The position numbers were made by a program, and so were the translations under genes. Positions 1 to 9,200 of a DNA stretch of 21,399 nt are shown here, piece after piece (the first letter of the stretch is position 1; the number at the start of each line of letters is the position of its first letter). This stretch comes from DASPNH01 sp035626675 (GTDB taxonomy: Bacteria; Desulfobacterota; Binatia; UBA1149; CAITLU01), in the NCBI GenBank assembly GCA_035626675.1, contig DASPNH010000184.1:1-21399 (forward strand), written 5' to 3'. Under the pieces are notes generated by a model. The model was not told the DNA's origin and made no database searches. It saw nothing but the letters and a program-made list of their open reading frames with translations.

Positions 1-540
<540 letters not shown>

Positions 541-731
541 GCGTGCTCCTGACGCAGACGATGCTCGGCGCAGAATGCGATGGCAACGCCTGCTGCGGCG
601 CCGAACGCAATGCAAGGCCGGCCGCGTCCAGGTATCACGGCGCGCGAACACTGTTGCGGCTGGGGCTGCGCACGGCCGCGCGCATCTGGCAGTCGGCTTG
701 CTCGCATCTCCGATGCTTCGTAGCGTCGCCC

Positions 732-2165
732 ATGGCTAGCGCTCTGGTGTGGCTGCGCGGCGATCTGCGGATGGCCGACAATCCGGCCCTCGATCACGCG
801 TGCAATGAGCACGACGACGTCGTGCCGGTCTTCGCGTGGCATGCCCGGGACGGCGATGCGTGGGCACTCGGCACTGCATCGCGCTGGTGGCTGTCCCACT
901 CGTTGCGGGCCCTCGACAAGTCCCTGCGCAAGGCGGGCAACGCCCTGGTGCTGCTTCGCGGCTGCGCCGTGACGGAGCTGCCGGCTCTTGCGCAGAAGGC
1001 CGGCGCGAAGGCAGTCTATTGGAATCGCGTCTACGAGCCGGCGGCCATGGCGCAGGAACGCGAGGTCGAGGCCGCACTGCAGGCGGCAGGCGTAGCTACG
1101 CGCGCATTCAACGCCTCGCTGCTGCACGAGCCCTGGCACAGCGGCAAGAAGGACGGCGAGCCTTACCTCGTCTTCACGCCGTTCTGGCGCGCGCTCATGA
1201 CCCGAGGCGAGCCCGAGGAGCCGCTGCCGGCGCCAGAAATCGTTCCATGGAAGCGCGAGCGAACGCCGCTTCTCAAGGTCGAGGACCTGGACATCGAGCC
1301 GTCGCTGCCGGCCGATGCGCATCTTGCCGAGGAGTGGAAGCCGGGCGAGGCCGGCGCGCAGCAGGCGCTGGCGCGCTTCCTCGAGGTCTGCGCAGCCTAC
1401 GCCGTCGATCGCGAACGGCCCGACGTGACGGGGACCTCACGTCTGTCGCCGCATCTGCGATTCGGCGAGATCGGCCCGCGCCAGGTCTGGCACGCCCTGC
1501 GCAATCACATGGAGCGGAAGGTCAGCGCCGAACGCGGCTGCGATGCGCTCCTTCGCCAGATCGTCTGGCGCGAGTTCGGCTACCATCTTCTCCATCATCA
1601 TCCGAATCTTCCCGACCAGTGTCTGCGGCCCGAGTTCGCGCGCTTTCCCTGGAAACGCGAGGAGCGGCTCCTGCACGCGTGGCAGCAGGGACGCACCGGC
1701 TATCCCATCGTCGATGCCGCGATGCGCGAGCTGGCGGCGAGCGGCTGGATGCACAATCGCTCGCGCATGCTGGCGGCGTCATTCCTGGTCAAGCATCTGT
1801 TGCAGCCATGGCAGGACGGGGCGCGCTGGTTCTGGGACAGGCTGGTGGACGCCGACCTGGCCAACAACACCCTGGGCTGGCAATGGGTCAGCGGCTGCGG
1901 TGCCGACGCGGCGCCGTACTTCCGGATCTTCAACCCGGTGTTGCAGGGCAGGAAGTTCGATCCCGACGGCGCATACGTGCGCCGCTGGCTTCCCGAGCTG
2001 CGCAACGTGCCGGCAGCATGCATCCACGAGCCGTGGAAGGCGCCGGCGGCCGTGCTTTCCGCGGCCGGCGTGCGCCTCGGAGAACACTATCCCGAGCCGA
2101 TCGTCGCGCACGATTCGGCAAGGCGCGCGGCGCTGGCGGCGTACGCCACCATCAGCCGTCCCTAA
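732..2165 (+). CDS. phrB: Class I deoxyribodipyrimidine photolyase (cryptochrome/photolyase family)
   Basis: Uses blue light and FADH- to split UV-induced pyrimidine dimers in DNA. The 477-residue product matches the usual class I length (E. coli 472). The N-terminal antenna-binding domain starts SALVWLRGDLRMADNPAL (residues 3-20). The helical FAD domain carries TGTSRLSPHLRFG (233-245), WREFGYHL (279-286), TGYPIVDAAMREL (322-334), WMHNRSRM (339-346) and DAAPYFRIFNP (392-402). The electron-transfer tryptophans of E. coli (W306, W359, W382) have counterparts at W317, W360 and W383. Deviation: the position of E. coli Glu274, in the ELIWREF motif that contacts the dimer, is Gln276 here (RQIVWREF). 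The frame is open upstream of 732, but the ATG at 732 directly precedes the canonical N-terminus; no clear ribosome site is visible. The stop overlaps that of the convergent gene. Confidence 0.93.
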   Translation: MASALVWLRGDLRMADNPALDHACNEHDDVVPVFAWHARDGDAWALGTASRWWLSHSLRALDKSLRKAGNALVLLRGCAVTELPALAQKAGAKAVYWNRVYEPAAMAQEREVEAALQAAGVATRAFNASLLHEPWHSGKKDGEPYLVFTPFWRALMTRGEPEEPLPAPEIVPWKRERTPLLKVEDLDIEPSLPADAHLAEEWKPGEAGAQQALARFLEVCAAYAVDRERPDVTGTSRLSPHLRFGEIGPRQVWHALRNHMERKVSAERGCDALLRQIVWREFGYHLLHHHPNLPDQCLRPEFARFPWKREERLLHAWQQGRTGYPIVDAAMRELAASGWMHNRSRMLAASFLVKHLLQPWQDGARWFWDRLVDADLANNTLGWQWVSGCGADAAPYFRIFNPVLQGRKFDPDGAYVRRWLPELRNVPAACIHEPWKAPAAVLSAAGVRLGEHYPEPIVAHDSARRAALAAYATISRP

Positions 2166-3334
2166 CGGTACAGGTCGGCCCTGGTCCATGGCAGCGAGGA
2201 TGCCGGCGAGCATGTGAAGAGGATCTGGAAGAGCTGCATCGTGCCGACTCGGAACGCTCCAATGCAGCTGGCCAGATACAGCCGCCAGGTCCGCACGAAT
2301 CGCTCATCGAAGGTTTCGCGGATGCGAGGGGCCGCCTCCTCGAAACGCGCGAGCCAGTGCTGCAGAGTCCGCTCGTAATGCGGACGCAGGTTCTCGATGT
2401 CGACGATGGTCAGGCCGCTGGGCTCGAAGACGCGTGACATCTCGGCCAGCGAGGGCGCGTAGCCGTCCGGAAAGATGCGCCGGCGAAGCCACGGATCGGT
2501 CGGCTGCGGAGAAATCCGGCCGATCGAATGGAGGAGCCCGCGGCCACGCGGGCTGGTCACTTGCCGGATCACGCGGCCGAGCTCTCGATAATGACGCGGT
2601 CCGACGTGCTCGAGCATGCCGATGCAGACAAAGGCGTCGCAGCTTCCCGTGATCTCGCGGTAGTCGGCGGCGACGAACTCGACGCGATTGCCGAGCCCGC
2701 GCTCGGCCGCGCGGGCGCGTGCGAATTCGACCTGCTGGGTCGAGATGTTGTACGCGCGCACGCGCGCGCCGTAGTGCTCGGCCATGTGCATGGCCAAAGC
2801 TCCCCACCCGCAGCCCGCTTCGATCACCGTCTCGCCCGGCTGCAGCCTGAGCTTGCGGCACACGTGATCCATCTTGGCGAGCTGCGCCTGCTCCAGCGTT
2901 ACCTCGGGCGTGGCGAAATAGCCGCAGGTGTAGACCATCTGCTCGTCGAGCCAGAGCCGGTAGAACTCGAGGCCGAGATCGTAGTGGTGGTGAACATTGC
3001 GGTAGGCACGCATCGCATCTATGGAAACGGAACGCCGGCGAATGGCGCGAGACAAGCGCGATTCGTGCCGTGGCGGCATCGATGCGAAGACCGCGGCCAG
3101 CGCGTCGGCCAGATCACCCTCCATGTCGATGCCACCGCAAGTGTATTGCTCGCCGAACTGCAGGGCGGGGCGGGTGAGCACGGCAAGCAATGCCGGCCGG
3201 CTCCGGAACACGAGGCGAGAGCTGCTCGCGGCGTCCTCGATTCGCGAGCCGTCCCACAGCTCGATGCCGATGCCTGCGTCACCGAGCCGGCGCGCCAGAA
3301 TGCTCGCCAGCAGGATGTCGATCCACGTCACCAC
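2162..3334 (-). CDS. cfa: Cyclopropane-fatty-acyl-phospholipid synthase
   Basis: Transfers a methylene group from S-adenosylmethionine to cis double bonds of membrane phospholipid acyl chains, acting at the inner membrane face. At 390 residues it is full length (E. coli Cfa 382). Visible motifs are NVHHHYDLGLEFY (113-125), MVYTCGYF (133-140), the SAM-binding loop VIEAGCGWGALAMHMAEHYG (170-189), CIGMLEHVG (237-245), LLHSIG (267-272) and YLASCIGAFR (353-362). The five active-site residues known from E. coli (C139, E239, H266, Y317, C354) correspond to C137, E242, H269, Y320 and C357, so an active enzyme is expected. Start is GTG at 3334; no strong ribosome site is visible. The TAG stop overlaps the photolyase TAA on the other strand, with no room for a terminator between them. 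Confidence 0.94.
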   Translation of the reverse strand: MVTWIDILLASILARRLGDAGIGIELWDGSRIEDAASSSRLVFRSRPALLAVLTRPALQFGEQYTCGGIDMEGDLADALAAVFASMPPRHESRLSRAIRRRSVSIDAMRAYRNVHHHYDLGLEFYRLWLDEQMVYTCGYFATPEVTLEQAQLAKMDHVCRKLRLQPGETVIEAGCGWGALAMHMAEHYGARVRAYNISTQQVEFARARAAERGLGNRVEFVAADYREITGSCDAFVCIGMLEHVGPRHYRELGRVIRQVTSPRGRGLLHSIGRISPQPTDPWLRRRIFPDGYAPSLAEMSRVFEPSGLTIVDIENLRPHYERTLQHWLARFEEAAPRIRETFDERFVRTWRLYLASCIGAFRVGTMQLFQILFTCSPASSLPWTRADLYR

Positions 3335-3428
3335 GAGCGAAACGGGACAGCCGGCGATCCGGAGCGCATCATGCCGGCGTAGCTACCGGCACGCGCGCGA
3401 TCACGCAAAGCCGTCGCATCCGTGTGAT

Positions 3429-3444
3429 CGTCGCTTCGGCGACG
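3429..3444 (+). other. UUCG-tetraloop hairpin in the lnt leader
   Basis: CGTCGC (3429-3434) and GCGACG (3439-3444) form a perfect 6-bp stem closed by TTCG, an exceptionally stable RNA tetraloop. It lies 29 bases before the lnt start. It could be a 5' leader structure, or simply chance in GC-rich DNA. Confidence 0.35.
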
Positions 3445-3473
3445 GCCGCCAGGCGCGCCGAGGTCCGAAGTAG

Positions 3474-5108
3474 ATGACGTTGCCGGCGCCGCCCGCGGCC
3501 CTGTCGGCCTGCTTCGTTCTCGTGCTCGTTTCCGCGGCCTCGTTCGTCTGCGCTTTTCCGCCGCTGCATCTGCGCGCCCTGGCATGGCTCGCGCTCGTGC
3601 CGCTGATGCTCGCGATCCGTCACGCTCCTTCGCCGGGCGCAGCGATTGCGCTGGCAGGGCTGTGGGGAATGCTCGCCGCTGCGGGCACGACCGACTGGCT
3701 CCCGCCGACGCTCGCGCTGTACTACGGCCAGCCTTTCTGGCTCGGCCTCGCGTTGTTCCTGATCGCGGCGTTCCTGATGGGTGCGGTCGAGTACATGGCG
3801 TTCGCCGCCTGTTACCGCCTCGCCGCGAGTCTGCAGGTCCGGCCTCTGGTGCTGGTCGCGGGCGCGGCATGGGCGCTTGCCGAACTCGGCCGCGACCGTG
3901 TGCTGACCGGAAACCCATGGGGCCTGCTCGGCTACACGCAGATGCCGCTGTCGCCTGCAGCATCGATGTTGCCCGCATCGTGGCTGGCAGAGCGTGTGGT
4001 GCAGGTGGCGGACATCGGCGGCGTCTACTGCGTCAGCTTCGTGATCGCGATGGTCAACGCGGCCATCGTCGAAGCGTGGGTCGTTCCATGCGGCGAGCGA
4101 GCGTCAGCGGAATCGACCGCGACTGCATCCGGCTGGCGGCGCGCAGTCGTCATCGAGACGCTGACCGCTGCCGCGATTTCGGTGCTCGTGCTGGCGTACG
4201 GCAGTGTCCGTCTCGGTCAGGACTGGCGCGACGAGAGTGCGGCCGAAAGCGTGCGCGTCGGCATCGCGCAGGCCAACCTGGACCTGGGCGCGCGATGGGA
4301 CCCGAGCCTGTACGGTCGCAACCTCGACTCCTACCTGAAGCTCACGCACGAGATGCTGCAGCAGGGCGCCATCGATCTGGTGGTGTGGCCAGAGAACGCG
4401 ATGACGTTTTTCGTCGCCGACGAGCCGAGCTACCGTCATGCGATCGCCTCGGTGACCGGGCCTGCAGGCGTTGAACTGCTGGCCGGAGCGCCGCGCATCG
4501 AGCAGGCCGCACGCCCGCGCTTCTACAACAGCGCATTCCTCCTGGCTGCCGACGGTTCGGTACTGGGCACCTACGACAAGGAACATCTGCTGCCTTTCGC
4601 CGAGTACTTTCCGTTCGGAAGCGTCGAGATCCTGCGCCGAACGTTCGGTCGCGTGCGTGAGTTCTCGACAGGGACCGCCACGTCCCCGCTGGCGACGGTG
4701 CTCGGGCCGACCGGCGTCCTGATTTGCAACGAGGCGATGTTTCCGCACCTGGCGCGCGATCGCGTGCGCAGCGGCGCCGCCGTGCTCGTCAATCTGTCCA
4801 ACGACAGCTGGGTTGCCAGCACCGAGTTCGCCGAGCACCAGTTCGCGCTCGTCTCGATGCGGGCGATCGAGACGCGGCGCCACCTCATCCGTGCGTCGAC
4901 ATCGGGACCGTCGGCGCTCATCGGCCCCACCGGGCGCGTGATGGCGCGAACCGCGCCGTTCACCTCGGGCGCTCTGGCTGCAGACGTGGTGCCGATGCGT
5001 GCGATGACGCTCTATGCGCATGTCGGAGACTTCTTCTGCGCGGCGTGCGCGGTGTTCCTGGCCGCGGCTTTCGTGCGTGCCTGGCAGCATCGGAGCGGGC
5101 GCGGGTAA
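3474..5108 (+). CDS. lnt: Apolipoprotein N-acyltransferase
   Basis: Catalyses the last step of lipoprotein maturation, N-acylating the lipid-modified N-terminal cysteine at the periplasmic face of the inner membrane. The 544-residue product (E. coli 512) has an N-terminal block of hydrophobic helices (about residues 8-250, with one more at 516-535) enclosing a carbon-nitrogen hydrolase (nitrilase) domain at about 260-505. The nitrilase triad is present: E307 in VVWPENAM, K369 in YDKEHLLPFAEYFP and C418 in GVLICNEAMFP. NLSNDSW (440-446) matches the family's SND(S/G)WF loop, with Val447 replacing Phe. GNPWGLLGYTQ (146-156) is also typical. The ATG at 3474 follows GAGG at 3460-3463. It is divergent from cfa. 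A complete Lnt implies Gram-negative-style triacylated lipoproteins, consistent with the lipoprotein gene at 10912. Confidence 0.95.
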   Translation: MTLPAPPAALSACFVLVLVSAASFVCAFPPLHLRALAWLALVPLMLAIRHAPSPGAAIALAGLWGMLAAAGTTDWLPPTLALYYGQPFWLGLALFLIAAFLMGAVEYMAFAACYRLAASLQVRPLVLVAGAAWALAELGRDRVLTGNPWGLLGYTQMPLSPAASMLPASWLAERVVQVADIGGVYCVSFVIAMVNAAIVEAWVVPCGERASAESTATASGWRRAVVIETLTAAAISVLVLAYGSVRLGQDWRDESAAESVRVGIAQANLDLGARWDPSLYGRNLDSYLKLTHEMLQQGAIDLVVWPENAMTFFVADEPSYRHAIASVTGPAGVELLAGAPRIEQAARPRFYNSAFLLAADGSVLGTYDKEHLLPFAEYFPFGSVEILRRTFGRVREFSTGTATSPLATVLGPTGVLICNEAMFPHLARDRVRSGAAVLVNLSNDSWVASTEFAEHQFALVSMRAIETRRHLIRASTSGPSALIGPTGRVMARTAPFTSGALAADVVPMRAMTLYAHVGDFFCAACAVFLAAAFVRAWQHRSGRG

Positions 5109-5219
5109 CGCCCGAACGTGAGACTCTCCCTGGATTCAGCATCGCACACCTTTGCAGAGGCGATGAGCGCGGCGAGTCGCTGAACCCCGATTCAACGGGT
5201 GCCGTGCGATTGCGCTGAC

Positions 5220-5249
5220 TTGACCGTCTTCCCGGGCCCGCGGTAAGTT
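5220..5249 (+). promoter_or_regulatory. Possible sigma-70-type promoter upstream of the Tat-exported protein gene
   Basis: TTGACC (5220-5225) matches five of six bases of the -35 consensus. TAAGTT (5244-5249) is a weak -10 at 18-bp spacing. It lies about 60 bp before the ATG at 5311, which is preceded by GGAGG at 5302-5306. The position is sensible, but the -10 match is poor. Confidence 0.35.
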
Positions 5250-5310
5250 CGTCGAAAGATCATCAGCCCGACCGAGTTCCTGGCTCACTGCCGCACGGCA
5301 CGGAGGATCG

Positions 5311-6222
5311 ATGAAGCGCCAACAGCACGACGACTCACCCGAACTGCAGGAATCCCGCAGCACTCGCCGCGAAATCCTGCGCGGCGGATTGCTCATCGCC
5401 GGCGCCGCGGCCGCGGCTCGCGTCGTCACCGGCGGAGCCAGGCAGGCGCAGGCCGCCGATGGCACTCCTCTGATCCTGGGCGAGGAGAACACGGCGCAAA
5501 CCCCGACGAGCCTGGTGATTCCGCCCCGCGTGCGGGGTCTGGTCATCGGCACCGAGCTCTCCGATCCCAACAACCCCGACCCCGACTTCAGCCCGGTATC
5601 GGCACTGCGCGCTGCCGGCGGCGTTTCGATCGGAATCGAGGGCACATCGACCTCCCGGATCGGCGTGCTCGGACAGAGCGGAGGCGCCCTCGTCACCGAC
5701 CCGAACGAGGTCCTTCGTTACGGCGTCTACGGCGCCTCGGTCGATGCCATCGGCGTAGGCGGCCGTTCCATCGACAGCGTCGGCGTTCTCGGCCGCACCG
5801 GCGGCGACCTCCACCTTGATCCGAACGAATCCTTTCCGGTGGCCGGAATCGTCGGCCTCGCCGGCTTCCCCAACGATCCCAATGACGTCCGCGATCTGGC
5901 TGGCGTCTTCGGCTACGCGCAGGATCCCAACAATCCGGCGGTGCTCGCGCGCAACTCGACCATCGACGGTCTTGCGCTCAACGTCGAGGGCCGCGCGTCC
6001 TTCTCCAGCGCGGGGCAGGGCACGATCCCGGCCGGAGTGGACCGCGTCGAGGTCGCGCATCCGGCAGTCACCGCCAGCAGCATCGTGCTGGCCACGCTGT
6101 CGAGCGACCCCGTCGGCGGGCGGCGGCTGAAGTTCGTCGAGGTCGGCGATGGCGCGTTCACCGTCGTGCTGTCGGGCAAGGCCAAGGTGCCGGTCGACTT
6201 CGGCTTCCTCGTCGTGAACTGA
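5311..6222 (+). CDS. Tat-exported GVxG-repeat surface/fibre-like protein
   Basis: A 303-residue protein of unknown function. The N-terminus has a twin-arginine signal (STRREILR, RR at 19-20), a hydrophobic stretch GGLLIAGAAAAA and a likely cleavage site AQA|A after residue 48, so it should be exported folded. The mature part contains degenerate glycine turns of the form (I/V/Y)GV(L/Y/G)G at about 117, 138, 147, 157, 178 and 197. It also has five Asp-Pro-Asn motifs (from about 85, 130, 170, 189 and 205), suggesting a repetitive beta structure. The C-terminal ~75 residues (GTIPAGVDRVEV... to ...VDFGFLVVN) resemble the beta-rich end domain of Tat-secreted tail-fibre-like proteins, judged by general resemblance only. 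The ribosome site GGAGG at 5302-5306 fixes the start. The next gene begins 22 bp downstream, so the two may be co-transcribed. Confidence 0.75.
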   Translation: MKRQQHDDSPELQESRSTRREILRGGLLIAGAAAAARVVTGGARQAQAADGTPLILGEENTAQTPTSLVIPPRVRGLVIGTELSDPNNPDPDFSPVSALRAAGGVSIGIEGTSTSRIGVLGQSGGALVTDPNEVLRYGVYGASVDAIGVGGRSIDSVGVLGRTGGDLHLDPNESFPVAGIVGLAGFPNDPNDVRDLAGVFGYAQDPNNPAVLARNSTIDGLALNVEGRASFSSAGQGTIPAGVDRVEVAHPAVTASSIVLATLSSDPVGGRRLKFVEVGDGAFTVVLSGKAKVPVDFGFLVVN

Positions 6223-6244
6223 AACCGAAGGGTCGAACCTTCTC

Positions 6245-9200
6245 GTGAGTATCCGCCGGCCGCGCGCCGCCTCGGTGGTGCAGCGGGATCCCGGATTCGC
6301 ACGTGTCGCGAATCTCGTCCCCGAAACTGCGCGCAACATCCTTCATCTCGGATGCGGCGCCGGCGTCGCGGCGCTGCTGCTGAAGCTCGGGCGCGCCGAC
6401 CGCCGCGTCACCGGCGTCGTGGCCGACCCGGTGCTGGCGCGCATCGCAGGCCAGCGCTGCGACGAGATCGTTGCGCCGGAGCTGACGGCGCATCTACCTC
6501 CGGGCTCGTTCGACTGCATCATCGCCAGCGATCTTCTCGACCGCGCGCGTGATGCGGGGGCCGCCCTGCAATCGACGCTGCGTCTTCTCGTGCCCGGCGG
6601 TCATCTGATCCTCGAAGCACCGTCGGCGGCTCATGCACTGGCTGCATCACTGGCAGCCGGCGGTAAAGCTCGCAACGTTTCAGGCTTCACGCGCCGTCAG
6701 GTGATCGAGCTCGCTGGCGAGCGCGGATGCGAACTCGTCGGACTGCGCCTGGACCTGGAGCACTCCACGCCGGACAAGCCGCTGCCGCTCGTGCAGCAGA
6801 ATGTCGTTCGCGTCGAGCAGCTCGAGGAGTCGCTCGCGCCGCGGATCTTCGCCAGCTGCATCTACGCCGAGATCACCGCGCGCATGCCGGTCTGCTCGGT
6901 GATCGTGCGGCCGAAAAAGGGGTCAGGCGCCTTCTCGGCGACCGAGAAGATGCCTGACCCTTTTTTCGACATCGAGGTCCTGGTCGCGGACGGCCCGACG
7001 GCTGCCGACCTGAACCGCACCGTGCTGCGCGCGCGCGGCCGCTATCTGGCCTTCGTGGACGCAGGCACGCGGCCGCAGAGTGGATGGCTCCGCGCACTCG
7101 TTCACGCGCTGCAGACGACTCCCGGGGCAGCAGTGGCTGGGAGCGTCCTGTGCGATTGCGCGGACCAGCGGCGGTACGGCTTCGCGATCGACGCCACCAG
7201 CTTGCCGTATCGGCATTACGCGGTCCCGCTTCGCGAGCCGGCCACGCAGCCCACCGCCGCGGTCGCCGCAGTCAGCATCGACGGAATGCTGGTCGAGCGC
7301 TCGCGCTTCCTGTTCGCTGCCGGCTTCGACGAGCGCCTGCAAGTTCAGCTCTTCGATGCCGACTTCTGCCTTCGCATGCGCGCGCACGGCAGAGGCGTCG
7401 TCTGCTGCACGTCGAGCGTGATGCGCGTGGAGGGGCATACGGACCGGTCGCTTTTGTCGCTAGCGCTCGTCGGGCCGTTCGCAACGGCAACCGATGCCGT
7501 CAGCGACGAGCACGCGCCCGCAGACGGCACGACCGAAGAACGCTACTTCGCCGACAAGTGGTCGCCTGCCATGGAATCCGCCCTGCTGGATGCTCCCGTG
7601 GTGGCCACGGCGCCGGGAACCGACCTGCGTTCGCGCGTGGCTGCCGGCGCAAGGCCGCCGCTGATCTGGTCGGGATACGTCTTCGGTCCCAGCGGGTATG
7701 CCGAGAGCACGCGCAACTTCCTGACCGCGCTGGATCGCAGCGGCGTTGCCACGCTCGGCAATCCGTTCGCGACCGCCAATCCCAGCTCGCTCGACGAAGC
7801 CGTCGACTTCGAGCGCTTCCTGGTCGATCGCGCGCCTGACGACTTCGTCAGCATCGTCTCGCGCCCTGCGATCTTTTTCCGGCGCCACGGCCAGGAGCGC
7901 ATCGCCATCGGCCGTACGATGAACGAGACCGACCGCATTCCCACGGGCTGGGTGGCTCGCTGCAATCAGATGGATCAGATCTGGGTGCCGAGCCGCTTCA
8001 ATCGCGAGGCGTTCGTTGCCTCGGGCGTCGACCGCGAGCGCGTCTTCGTCATTCCCGAGACCATCGACGAGCGTTCCTACGGCCGCGACGTCGCTCCGCT
8101 GGAGATCGACGGCACCAGCGGCTTCGTCTTCCTCTCCGTCTTCCTGATGGGCCCGCGCAAGGGCTGGAAGACACTGCTGCGCGCATATCTGGACGAGTTC
8201 GGCCGTGACGAAGGCGTGACGCTGCTGCTGCGAGTCTCGCCGTCGCAGAGGTCGCCGCTGAGCGAGCTCACCGATTTCATCCGCGAGCATCTCGGCGGAG
8301 ACGCGTCCGCCGGAGCCAGGGTCGTCCTGTGTCCGGCAACGGTGGAAGGCCAGATGATGCCGCGCCTGTATCGCAGCGTCGATGCCTTCGTCCTGGCCTC
8401 GCGCGGCGAAGGGTGGGGAAGGCCGTACATGGAGGCGATGGCTTCGGGCCTGCCCACCATCGGTACCGGCTGGAGCGGCAACACCGACTTCATGGACGCC
8501 GACAACGCCTATCTGATCGACTACTCGCTGGTGCCGCACAACGATCCGAGCCTGCCGGTACACTTCCACACCCCCGAGCACACGCTGTGGGCCAAGCCTT
8601 CGCTCGACCATCTGCGAAGGCTGATGCGCGAGGTGTTCGAGGACCGCGGCGCCGCGGCCAGGCGAGGAGAGAAAGCGCGCGAATCCGTCCTGGACCGCTT
8701 CCGCCACGACAAGGTGGCCGGCATGATCGTCGAGCGCCTGCAGCAAAGCGGCATCGACGTGGCGCGGCGGGTGGGCACGGCTGCTACCGATGCCGCGCAG
8801 TCGGTGCCGACGTGCTCGGTGATCCTCGTCGTGCGCGAAGACGCACAGGACGCGCCTGCCACCATCGAAGCTCTCGATGGCGCGGCGCCCGGTTGCTCGT
8901 GGGAGCTCGTCGTCGTGGCCGAGGACGGCGCGGCCGCAGAGCTGGTCAGCCGCCGCGCGGATGCGACGCGGGTCGTGCGTCTTGCGGCCGGGCTCGGCGA
9001 GCCGGCGGCAAGAAATTTCGGCGCCGCCCACGCGCGCGGCGAGCATCTGGTCTTCGTCGACGAGGGTACGCGTCCGCAGCAGCGCTGGCTCGACGCGCTG
9101 CTGGCGACCCTTCGCGAATTCTCCGGCACCGGCATCGCCGGTAGCAGGCTGCTGGCCGAAGACGGCTCGCTCCTGCACGCCGGCCTGGTGTTCGGTCCCG

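Noticed and set aside
541..731. Possible small gene or extended photolyase N-terminus
   Set aside because: The upstream in-frame residues have no resemblance to photolyase and there is no ribosome site. The interval is better explained as divergent promoter space, although no clear -35/-10 pair was found.
836..2437. A 533-residue plus-strand frame overlapping the photolyase and the cfa gene
   Set aside because: It is Arg/Ala-rich out-of-frame translation of two well-identified genes.
5096..5114. CGGGCG...CGCCCG inverted repeat spanning the lnt stop codon as a terminator
   Set aside because: It has only a 6-bp stem, the stop codon lies in the loop, and no U-tract follows; such stems arise often by chance here.
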